Shown: piece after piece, positions 1 through 6,591 of the stretch
Layout: each line of letters starts with the position of its first letter
Numbering within the stretch: position 1 is the first letter of the stretch
Assembly: GCA_002401565.1 (NCBI GenBank)
Contig: NVTL01000035.1
Location: 7,252-19,100, forward strand
Length of the DNA: 11,849 nucleotides
Source: Rhodospirillaceae bacterium
Lineage (GTDB): Bacteria; Pseudomonadota; Alphaproteobacteria; Rhodospirillales; Magnetovibrionaceae
Reading direction: 5' to 3'
Made by a program: the position numbers and the translations under genes
Notes under the pieces: model-generated
What the model saw: only the letters and a program-made list of their open reading frames with translations
The model's database searches: none
Told to the model about the DNA's origin: nothing

Positions 1-1311
1 ATCACTATTTCTGGCATTCCCCAAGGGGCTTTGATGACTGCAGGATCGACTAAGCAACGAACAACAAATGCGCCTTCCCTAGCCTCGGTCCAAAAGGCGA
101 CAGCCGCGCGTCAACAGGCCAATCGGAAAAGTGTTGAAAGTTTCCTGGATCGCCAAAACCACACCGTTGACGCTGGAAACTACGCTGGACCGTCCCAGGA
201 ATACAGTGCAGAAGACTTTCAATCTGCATCGCAAAATCGAGCTCAACTAAATACCGAAACCGAAATCAAATCGGCGATGAATACTCCATCCTATCGTGAA
301 TCGGCTCATCCTGACTTTCAAAAAACCCGCAACGATGTACAAAACGCTTGGGGTAGAGTGACAGAACGGGCAGAGCAAGAAAAAAGAGCCCGGCAAAAGC
401 AAGAGCGAACGGACGAGCAGCAAAAAGCAACTCAAGCCGCCAAGAAAGAAAAAGCGCAAGCTCAAAGGCTAGCCAAGGAAGAACCGGAAACGCTTGGCGC
501 ACAGGCCCCTTCCACACCCAAACAGGATACTCTTGGAGAAGCAACACAGCGGGCGAAAACAACAGGGGGGCTCTTAGGCGGTGACCCAACCCAGCCCTCG
601 GATATTGATCGCGTTATGGACAGAATGTCCGCTGGTCAGCGCGCCAAAGTTGAACGTGAAAAGAATTTTTCTTGGCAAGACAGGTCTTGGTCAACAATGA
701 GTCCTTATGACCAAAGTCGAACCATCTCGGCTGAAAAATCTCGTCGTCGGGGTGCGGCACGGTCTGCGAGGTCCGCAACACCCCGTGGTAAAAATGCCTA
801 TGGTGAGGATACAACGGGCGAAATTGGTAGCCTTGGGCGGGGTGGGCAGTTGTCGAAAGTCGGTAACCAAAAAGCAAAAGCAAACCAGAAAAACCGAGCC
901 GCAAACAAAGACGGTAGCTATTCCCTTGATGCCGAAGGCAACGGCGCGGGGGATGCGGGCGGCACCGTGATTTGCACCGAACTTTATCACCAAAGCTTTT
1001 TGCCCTTAGACGTCTATATGGCGGATCAACGTTATGGTTTATGGATCGAAAAGAATGATCCTTATGTAATGATTGGCTATCATTTTTTAGCCAAGCCTGT
1101 GGTGAACCTTATGCAAAGGTCCAAACTGTTTACCCAAATCCTTTACACAGCACTTGCCAAGCCTTGGGCCAGTGAAATGGTTGTCAAAGCTGGTAACAAT
1201 GGCATTGGCTCGGCGCGGGGGAAAATCCTGTTCGCCGTTGGTTTACCTGTATGCCGAATGATTGGGAGGGTGCTTGAGGCTTGTAGAAAACAGGAATCAA
1301 AATTAGTTTAA
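1..1311 (+). CDS. Hydrophilic protein with conserved C-terminal domain, likely 5'-partial
   Basis: Function not recognised. The reading frame is open from base 1, so the gene may start before the window. Inside it, TTG at 31 or ATG at 34 are possible starts, the latter about 7 nt after AAGGGG (23-28). Counting from the TTG, residues 1-310 are hydrophilic and rich in Gln, Lys, Arg, Ala and Ser. A charged, coiled-coil-prone stretch lies at about 105-150, followed by Arg/Ser- and Gly/Asn-rich linkers. From about residue 315 a compact domain begins with CTELYHQ, continues with an aromatic MADQRYG-type helix, and ends with helices containing AKPW and VCRMIG. The start of this domain resembles the small helical C-terminal domains that begin CFIATAAYG in many proteobacterial proteins, but I cannot name the family. 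The long low-complexity part with a small terminal domain would suit a phage or surface-structure protein, which is a guess. The stop is followed by a strong hairpin. Confidence 0.7.
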   Translation: MTISGIPQGALMTAGSTKQRTTNAPSLASVQKATAARQQANRKSVESFLDRQNHTVDAGNYAGPSQEYSAEDFQSASQNRAQLNTETEIKSAMNTPSYRESAHPDFQKTRNDVQNAWGRVTERAEQEKRARQKQERTDEQQKATQAAKKEKAQAQRLAKEEPETLGAQAPSTPKQDTLGEATQRAKTTGGLLGGDPTQPSDIDRVMDRMSAGQRAKVEREKNFSWQDRSWSTMSPYDQSRTISAEKSRRRGAARSARSATPRGKNAYGEDTTGEIGSLGRGGQLSKVGNQKAKANQKNRAANKDGSYSLDAEGNGAGDAGGTVICTELYHQSFLPLDVYMADQRYGLWIEKNDPYVMIGYHFLAKPVVNLMQRSKLFTQILYTALAKPWASEMVVKAGNNGIGSARGKILFAVGLPVCRMIGRVLEACRKQESKLV

Positions 1312-1333
1312 AACAAAGGTGATCATGGACCAG

Positions 1334-1365
1334 AACGGCTGGTTTTTACTAAAAAACCAGCCGTT
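1334..1365 (+). terminator. Strong hairpin, probable terminator of the first gene
   Basis: The arms 1334-1347 and 1352-1365 are perfectly complementary over 14 bp (GC-rich outer part AACGGCTGG, A/T-rich inner part) around the 4-nt loop ACTA. It begins 23 nt after the stop of the upstream gene. The downstream sequence is T-rich but not a clean T run, so a classical intrinsic terminator on the + strand is likely rather than certain. It lies between convergent genes and could also slow helicase-operon transcripts coming from the other side, although no T run follows in that direction. Confidence 0.65.
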
Positions 1366-1439
1366 TCCTGTTTCTTGAGCGGGCAATTTGTATTGTAAGT
1401 AGTGATCTAGTGTACGGCGTTGTCTGTCGTCATATAGAT

Positions 1440-3350
1440 TCACAAAATTTCAATCTCACCCTCAGTAAACCACTCCTCACCAATCGAATGAGTCTTCGCG
1501 CCTTCCGGATTTGGTGAGTACAGCACCAAAGCAAGGCTCTTCATTGCGCGACTGCACGTCACATATAAAAGACGACGGGTGCGATCGATACCGGTATCTC
1601 GCCCTTCTTCCTCATTTTTCAAATCGGTTGCCGTCCAATCCTTCACGCCAAATAGCTTATCAAAGGAAAACAAGAACCCGCGCGCTTCGGCATCATCAAT
1701 GATGACCATGACACGGTCAAATTCACGTCCTTTAACGCCTTGATGCGTGTCGAATGCAGCTACGCCATCGATATAGGCACGATAGGTTTTAATCTGGAAA
1801 AAGGGTGCGGATAAGAATGCCTCCCAGACTGGCTCCTCTCCGTCATCATGTTCACCTGCTAGCGCCACATCGCCCATGAGGGCGATTAGTTCTTGTTGAA
1901 CCCCATCATCTTCTCGGATTGCAAAGGGGCGAAGCGCATCCGGAATGGGAAAGAGGCCAGTCTCGGCAACCACATACAAAACATCTTGAAATGTAGGCTC
2001 ATTACCGTCATCCCAAAGCGCGATCAAAGCATTCACAGCATCGGATGCTTTTTTCAGCATATCGATCTGATCTACACCAGCCGCAACAAAGGCTTGCTTG
2101 CTCAACAGTTCTGAATTTTTTCGCAAGATTGCCGCGACACCAAACTCATCACCCCTCCTGCGTGATTCGACCACAGGAAAAACTCTTTCAGAAAACAAGC
2201 GCAAGCCCGGTAACGTCCCATCAAGCAACCCTGTCTGAGTTTTCTTGTCCTTGTATAGCGGTCCGAACAGTTCAGAAAACCCTAGGCGACGAGCCGCCAT
2301 GTGGTGTTCCAGAATGAGTGATTTAACCTCACCCTCAGCAGAGGCCCACTCATCATCCTCCGTAATCTCCGCCATTCTATTTTTCACGGCGACTTCAATT
2401 TCATCGGGATTTACAGCCTCACTCTGGGTGATAAAAAGGCGAACAATTCCTCCTTCCATATCGGAACGAGCCTGCTGCGTCCGCCCATCGACCGGATGTC
2501 GGATACGATTAATAAGCTGGACGATACGTTCTGGGGAACGATGGTTCATTGCCTTGGATGGTGTGGCCCAATCGGCTGAAAAACTCTGATCCAAATCATC
2601 CATGCCATGCCCATAAATGCGCTGCATGGTGTCACCAAGGAGGCCTAGAGAAAAACGTTCTTGTTGGGCTACTTGGACGGCTAACAAAGCCTTCATAAAT
2701 GGGCCGTGTGTATCTTGGCTTTCATCCACAAGCATTATTGGAAACGCATTCACCAAAACGCGTTGCATAAGCGGCTTTTGGGTCAGAAACTCTGCCCCTA
2801 ATGCGATCACCTCGGCATGATTAAGAGAATCACGGCCTACGTTGTCACCGTTTGGATTGTATGTGAATTCCTTAATGTTGGGCAGTTCCGCTAGGCGCTC
2901 ACTCTTGGACTGAATTTCCCGCTCACGTCCTATTGAAGTGGGCGTAATTTTTTTTACCTTACTTTGTTTCTCCTCAAGGTCATCGATTTTAGCTTGAAGG
3001 TATTGCTCCAGCCATGCCCGGATATCGGCGTGAAACCCATTTATCTGTGACCAAACAAAGCTGTGAATCGTTGAGACTTCAACCAAAGGATCATATTGAA
3101 CGCGGTTTTCAATTTCGTCACATGCCGCATTTGTATATGTGATGACCGCAATCTTTTGACGGTGAAGACGAAGGCGTTCACGTGAACGCTCAAGAACCTT
3201 ATTGAGCGCTATTGTCAGTGACCGTGTTTTGCCCGACCCCGCCCCAGCGAACAAAAAGAAGCTTCGGGGCTGGTCTAGGTCTAAGCAACCGTCAATTTCG
3301 ACATCAACGCCAGCATCAACCTCATCGTCTGCCAAATTAGTTTCCGCCAT
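1440..3350 (-). CDS. UvrD/Rep-family superfamily 1 DNA helicase, GajB-like
   Basis: ATP-dependent DNA helicase that probably works with the OLD-family nuclease encoded directly upstream. All main SF1A motifs are readable: Walker A AGAGSGKT (35-42), motif Ia TYTNAA (71-76), Ib STIHSF (93-98), motif II VDESQDT (208-214), motif III GDTMQRIYG (239-247), motif IV NHRSPE (269-274), motif V HQGVKGREFD (536-545) and motif VI LLYVTCSRA (594-602). At 636 residues it is longer than a typical GajB (about 500). Part of the extra length is a charged, coiled-coil-like insertion at about 110-160. The ATG at 3350 is well supported by GGAGG at 3357-3361, 6 nt away. It overlaps the 3' end of the nuclease gene by 14 nt, indicating translational coupling. 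The helicase identity is firm. The Gabija assignment rests on the pairing and is likely but not certain. Confidence 0.92.
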   Translation of the reverse strand: MAETNLADDEVDAGVDVEIDGCLDLDQPRSFFLFAGAGSGKTRSLTIALNKVLERSRERLRLHRQKIAVITYTNAACDEIENRVQYDPLVEVSTIHSFVWSQINGFHADIRAWLEQYLQAKIDDLEEKQSKVKKITPTSIGREREIQSKSERLAELPNIKEFTYNPNGDNVGRDSLNHAEVIALGAEFLTQKPLMQRVLVNAFPIMLVDESQDTHGPFMKALLAVQVAQQERFSLGLLGDTMQRIYGHGMDDLDQSFSADWATPSKAMNHRSPERIVQLINRIRHPVDGRTQQARSDMEGGIVRLFITQSEAVNPDEIEVAVKNRMAEITEDDEWASAEGEVKSLILEHHMAARRLGFSELFGPLYKDKKTQTGLLDGTLPGLRLFSERVFPVVESRRRGDEFGVAAILRKNSELLSKQAFVAAGVDQIDMLKKASDAVNALIALWDDGNEPTFQDVLYVVAETGLFPIPDALRPFAIREDDGVQQELIALMGDVALAGEHDDGEEPVWEAFLSAPFFQIKTYRAYIDGVAAFDTHQGVKGREFDRVMVIIDDAEARGFLFSFDKLFGVKDWTATDLKNEEEGRDTGIDRTRRLLYVTCSRAMKSLALVLYSPNPEGAKTHSIGEEWFTEGEIEIL

Positions 3351-5667
3351 TACCCGCCTCCACCTTTTCTGCCTTGGGGGCAGGAGCCTTTATCTCTGGG
3401 AGAATATCCACCTTTGTTCGATTCAGGTGACCTTGGAGCCACTGTAAACCTTCGCCAATGTATGTCGGTGGACGAAGCTTTTCAGCTTCATCGTGATACA
3501 GCAGATCAAGAGCGAACTCAGCTTTTTGACCTTTTTTTATGGCCTCACGAAGTTTCTCACCTAATTTTGCAACGTTGTCCGCCTCTTTGATTGCTTCGCG
3601 GAACTTATGGATCAGGCCGAGCCCCTCCAAGGAATCAAACAAATCAAGGTTTTCAAACGCCAGTGAATCTTCAAAGGTCGCGGCAATTGCCTCCTTCGGC
3701 TCATCATCCCCTACTTTGATCATGACCGGGGACTGATACGCAACGCAAACCGAGAACAGGAGGTCATGATCAATCACTTTTTCAGAAGCCTGTAAATCCA
3801 AAAGTTTATCAAGGTCTTTGATTTTCGGCACCCACTTGTGAAGTGTATGATTGCGAGAGATAAGACCGGCGCCTCGTTTTGGGGACGCGAGTGGTTGCCC
3901 ACTTTCGTCACGGGCTGGATCAAGGTCAGTTATAATTAATGTCGGCAAATGAAGTTTCTCAATAAGCGGCTGCAAACGGTGAGCATGACTGCCGCCAATT
4001 TCCAACAAGGTCACATACCTAGCGTGTAGCTCAGGAAATGTATTCTGAATAAAGAGCGGCACCAGCATGCGTTCAACGGGCCCTTCCACAAGAATCGTGG
4101 CATCTGCAAAAAACAGATCACAGTGAGTCGTTTTTAAATACCGAGAAACAAACTTAGCGGTCGTATCCCCCTTACCAAAAATCTCAGAAAGATTGACGAC
4201 AGTGGAAATTGGCACCTCTGCGCCAAAGCCAGCAGGCAAGCGGCGAAAATATCTGAGTGAAGAAAAATCAGTTTCATGCGCGATATGGCTTGAATGTGTA
4301 CTGACGATCAGTTGCGTTGAAAGAGGGGAGCCCTTTCCAAGGTCTTTGTGTTTTCGCAACACACCGTATGCTTTTCGAATAAAGACCTGCTGTACCTGTG
4401 CATGAAGGTGTGCTTCCGGCTCTTCCACCATCACCAAATGGATCGGTGGTGGCGAATAGTCGCTCAAAGCTCCATCGGCAGATGTTTTTGATGCCTTTTT
4501 AACCCGCATCCAAGCATCGCGGAAACTCATCAGGCGAAACACGATGGATATGAGGTTTTGATATCCAAGCCCGATGTATTGCTCAGGCAAGCGAATTCCA
4601 TCTTCTGCGTTAGCATCGCCCGAACGAGAGACATCGTATTGTACCGCAGATGGATGATTGAGACTTTCCTCTGGACGGATGCGGCTCGCAATGGTCACCC
4701 TTGGGTCTGTTATGCCGGGATAACCAAGGTCCTCTAGCTCTTCTAATGCAGATGAAAAACCATCACGCAGTTTCGCATCGAATTGGTTCTGCGCTGTCTG
4801 GATAGACTGAAGAGCTTCCAAATCCTCTGGCTCAGGTGCATCGGTTGGATCAATGTGGTCTTGATAATATTTTCGCAACTGATCAGAAAGGCGCTTATTT
4901 TCCGAGCGTCCTCCAGAATCGTTTGACTGGGTATACACTGCATCCGCGAAGCCTCGCTGTGCATCCACTTCATCAATACGGATCAAGCCTTCAAAGGGAG
5001 GGACTTCTAGCTTTTCACTTTCGTCGGGCAACGCTTGTGGTTTGGCAACACCCCCTTCAGGTATATCAAGCTTCGTAGGATCAAGCAGAAAAGCCTGCCG
5101 TTCAAAGTGCCCCTGCAACCGCCGCCCGTCAATATAATCGGCGAGAGACGATGGCCACAGTTTAAGGCCATCTAACTCACCATCGGCTACGCCTTGTGCA
5201 TCAGCTATCAATTTTCGGGCATTATCGGCAGAGACCACATAGCCCTTATATAAGGCTTCTAAATCCTTGGGCACAAACTGCAAGCGCACGCCAAGCAATC
5301 CGCCGGGCCAATCAAGAGACGGGATGAGGTGGCGAACGTAGTGTACTTCATCAATGCCAGCATCCAACCAGACATCAAGTGATGGGCATAATTTCATCCA
5401 CTGGCTAATATCTAAATCCGGCTCTGCATTGGCATCCGCACTTTCGACCCAGCCTTCGCCGATCTCGTTTATCTGGTCCCAATGCGAAATCGTGAAATCC
5501 TTAGCAGTGAAACGTTTGGGATCAACGAGGAAATGACCAAGTGCAATCATTGCAGATGTCTTGCCACTATTATTGGCTCCGACAAAAACAGTGGTCTCAT
5601 CAGAAAAATCAATTCGGACCGATTTCAGTTTCCTGAAATTCTGGATCTCAACCAACTTTATTTTCAT
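3337..5667 (-). CDS. OLD-family ATPase/TOPRIM nuclease, GajA-like
   Basis: Overcoming-lysogenization-defect (OLD) type protein: an ABC-like ATPase fused to a TOPRIM nuclease. The N-terminal half has the SMC/RecF-like start, Walker A GANNSGKT (30-37), an ABC-signature-like region GLGYQNLI (366-373), Walker B LVMVEEPEAH (411-420) and an H-loop STHSSH (456-461). The TOPRIM domain shows the catalytic Glu in ILVEGPVE (E528), a glycine turn IGGSHAH (557-563) and the metal-binding pair in TDLD (D581, D583), so the nuclease looks intact. The region at about 150-320 is a large insertion between the ATPase halves. At 776 residues it exceeds typical GajA (about 580). A C-terminal Ala/Pro/Lys/Glu tail ends inside the helicase start region. 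OLD genes followed by a UvrD-like helicase are class 2 OLD, and the Gabija antiphage system is the characterised example. The start ATG at 5667 has only a weak Shine-Dalgarno (GGGTAG). Confidence 0.92.
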   Translation of the reverse strand: MKIKLVEIQNFRKLKSVRIDFSDETTVFVGANNSGKTSAMIALGHFLVDPKRFTAKDFTISHWDQINEIGEGWVESADANAEPDLDISQWMKLCPSLDVWLDAGIDEVHYVRHLIPSLDWPGGLLGVRLQFVPKDLEALYKGYVVSADNARKLIADAQGVADGELDGLKLWPSSLADYIDGRRLQGHFERQAFLLDPTKLDIPEGGVAKPQALPDESEKLEVPPFEGLIRIDEVDAQRGFADAVYTQSNDSGGRSENKRLSDQLRKYYQDHIDPTDAPEPEDLEALQSIQTAQNQFDAKLRDGFSSALEELEDLGYPGITDPRVTIASRIRPEESLNHPSAVQYDVSRSGDANAEDGIRLPEQYIGLGYQNLISIVFRLMSFRDAWMRVKKASKTSADGALSDYSPPPIHLVMVEEPEAHLHAQVQQVFIRKAYGVLRKHKDLGKGSPLSTQLIVSTHSSHIAHETDFSSLRYFRRLPAGFGAEVPISTVVNLSEIFGKGDTTAKFVSRYLKTTHCDLFFADATILVEGPVERMLVPLFIQNTFPELHARYVTLLEIGGSHAHRLQPLIEKLHLPTLIITDLDPARDESGQPLASPKRGAGLISRNHTLHKWVPKIKDLDKLLDLQASEKVIDHDLLFSVCVAYQSPVMIKVGDDEPKEAIAATFEDSLAFENLDLFDSLEGLGLIHKFREAIKEADNVAKLGEKLREAIKKGQKAEFALDLLYHDEAEKLRPPTYIGEGLQWLQGHLNRTKVDILPEIKAPAPKAEKVEAGNGGN

Positions 5668-5718
5668 GTTCTACCCATTTTCCCGCTAGAAAACCACCCG
5701 CCGCGTCGCAATCATACA

Positions 5719-5736
5719 TTTAGGACGACACCTAAA
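5719..5736. promoter_or_regulatory. Operator-like dyad upstream of the OLD/helicase operon
   Basis: TTTAGG and CCTAAA form perfect 6-bp inverted arms separated by 6 bp, 52 nt upstream of the OLD gene's ATG. The spacing suits a dimeric repressor site or a transcript leader hairpin. I could not assign a convincing -35/-10 pair around it. The regulatory role is inferred from position and symmetry. Confidence 0.35.
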
Positions 5737-5849
5737 CTACACCTTTAATTTTTATTTCGCTTAATCAATGGCCAAATATAACGGCACTGACCTCGATTGT
5801 GTGACCTATAGCCACGTTACTCCGGTTTTAGCAATTTTTTACATAAGCA

Positions 5850-5878
5850 TTTACAAACACTTTTCGAGAGTTTGTAAA
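5850..5878. repeat. Inverted repeat (hairpin or operator)
   Basis: Arms TTTACAAAC (5850-5858) and GTTTGTAAA (5870-5878) are perfectly complementary over 9 bp with an 11-nt loop. It is followed only 12 nt later by a second perfect inverted repeat. It could be an operator for the OLD operon, a small-RNA stem or an end of a lost element. The sequence does not decide between these. Confidence 0.5.
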
Positions 5879-5890
5879 CACAAAAATTAT

Positions 5891-5914
5891 CGTTGAAAGC
5901 GATGGGTTTCAACG
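5891..5914. repeat. Second inverted repeat (hairpin or operator)
   Basis: Arms CGTTGAAA (5891-5898) and TTTCAACG (5907-5914) are perfectly complementary over 8 bp, with the 8-nt loop GCGATGGG. The arm sequence TTTCAAC resembles the end of some CRISPR repeats, but only one copy is present, so no array is called. Confidence 0.5.
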
Positions 5915-6048
5915 TTGTAAGGCATTGCTTTCAGGATGGTATGCGGGGTGTTCTAGGTGGGTAACAACTATAAAAAAACCAACGCGTTCTGCTCAAAAAT
6001 TGGCTATTTCACTTCCACCACCCAAAGTTTTCCAGTACCGTCTTCCTC

Positions 6049-6368
6049 ATGGAACCAACGTCCGCTCTATTCAATATTCTGGCAGGATGGCTCGTGGGCA
6101 AAGTCCTCGACGGCCTAGCAATTCCGCTCACCAAAAAGTGGCGGGAAAAGCGGCGCATTAGAGCCAAGATCAAAGCGGCTTTCTAAAAAACTGCTGTTCA
6201 AACGCATACAAAGTACAGCGCAATTTCATGGTTAGAGGTGATTGGTGACCTGAACCCCGTTTTGCAAAAGGAGCTAGAAAAGCTAATCACGAGGGCGAAG
6301 ACCCAGTTGAATTTGTGATTGGCGAAGCCCTAAGCAGAACACCTCGTCATCCGATCCTGGCGACTTAA
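6049..6368 (+). pseudogene. Decayed gene remnant encoding a membrane-anchored protein start
   Basis: ATG at 6049 opens a frame beginning MEPTSALFNILAGWLVGKVL, a hydrophobic membrane-type helix. A very basic tail (KKWREKRRIRAK) follows, then a TAA stop at 6184-6186 after 45 residues. Beyond the stop, the same frame continues with protein-like sequence (WLEVIGDLNPVLQKELEKL) to a TGA at 6316. A shift near 6290 then gives EGEDPVEFVIGEALSRTP, running to a TAA at 6366. One stop plus one frameshift in otherwise plausible coding sequence points to a degraded gene. No Shine-Dalgarno precedes the ATG. It may be the remnant of an N-terminal effector or anchor part of a STAND-type protein, since an effector-less STAND-like ATPase lies downstream on the same strand. 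That link is speculative. The alternative is an intact 45-residue single-helix membrane peptide. Confidence 0.45.
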
Positions 6369-6536
6369 CACGGACGGTTTACCGTTAAAGGTCCAAGCAA
6401 GGACACCGACACCGCCATGTACACCTAAAAGAGCCCCTTCTCCATCAGAGTTGTAAAGCCCTAAAAAATCTTGCGCGAAAGTGTTAAATGAATTATTGTT
6501 ATTATTAATAAGTGTGTTACTGCTTGCTAAAATCAC
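6330..6536 (-). other. Possible small glycine-rich ORF, unsupported start
   Basis: A 68-residue open frame on the minus strand contains a glycine/hydrophobic run (GLYNSDGEGALLGVHGGVGV) that looks more protein-like than chance. It is preceded by an Asn repeat encoded by the AT-rich run at 6493-6511. I saw no Shine-Dalgarno and do not recognise it. It overlaps the end of the decayed gene remnant. It may be a fragment of an older gene or simply noise. Confidence 0.15.
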
Positions 6537-6561
6537 TAACGGTTTGGCAGAATTCTTTTAT

Positions 6562-6583
6562 AGGTCGGATAACTTAAAATTAT
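6562..6583 (+). repeat. Left copy of 22-bp inverted repeat, putative recombination site
   Basis: The 22 bases beginning AGGTCGGATAAC are exactly the reverse complement of 10397-10418. Inside is ATAA-N7-TTAT, the short inverted arms around a 6-8 bp spacer typical of tyrosine recombinase core sites. The repeat ends 8 nt before the ATG of the ATPase gene. Flanking bases on both sides do not match the right copy, so this is a discrete site and not a fragment of the recombinase gene. A weak promoter could use TTGGCA (6544-6549) with GATAAC (6568-6573) inside the repeat, which is speculative. Confidence 0.8.
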
Positions 6584-6591
6584 AGAACGCC

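Larger units (their letters stand above)
5737..6048. other. Intergenic stretch with two hairpins, no supported gene
   Basis: This AT-rich stretch lies between the OLD operon and the broken gene at 6049. It holds two nearby inverted repeats (5850-5878 and 5891-5914). An open frame from 5925 crosses it but looks out-of-phase and has no ribosome-binding site. I see no tRNA, no repeat array and no coding sequence I would defend. Confidence 0.5.

Noticed and set aside
614..993. ORFs in other frames within the first gene
   Set aside because: They overlap the long + frame and have unnatural composition. No start signals were seen.
5891..5914. CRISPR-like repeat end (TTTCAAC)
   Set aside because: Only a single copy exists in the window, with no regularly spaced repeats and no cas genes.
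5925..6161. 78-residue plus-strand ORF
   Set aside because: It has no ribosome-binding site, its composition is Pro/Arg/Ser-rich as in an out-of-phase reading, and a more protein-like frame starts at 6049 on the same strand.
6562..6583. Left repeat as a leftover fragment of a second recombinase gene
   Set aside because: Similarity to the recombinase 3' end stops exactly at the 22-bp boundary. The preceding recombinase coding sequence has no counterpart on the left side.
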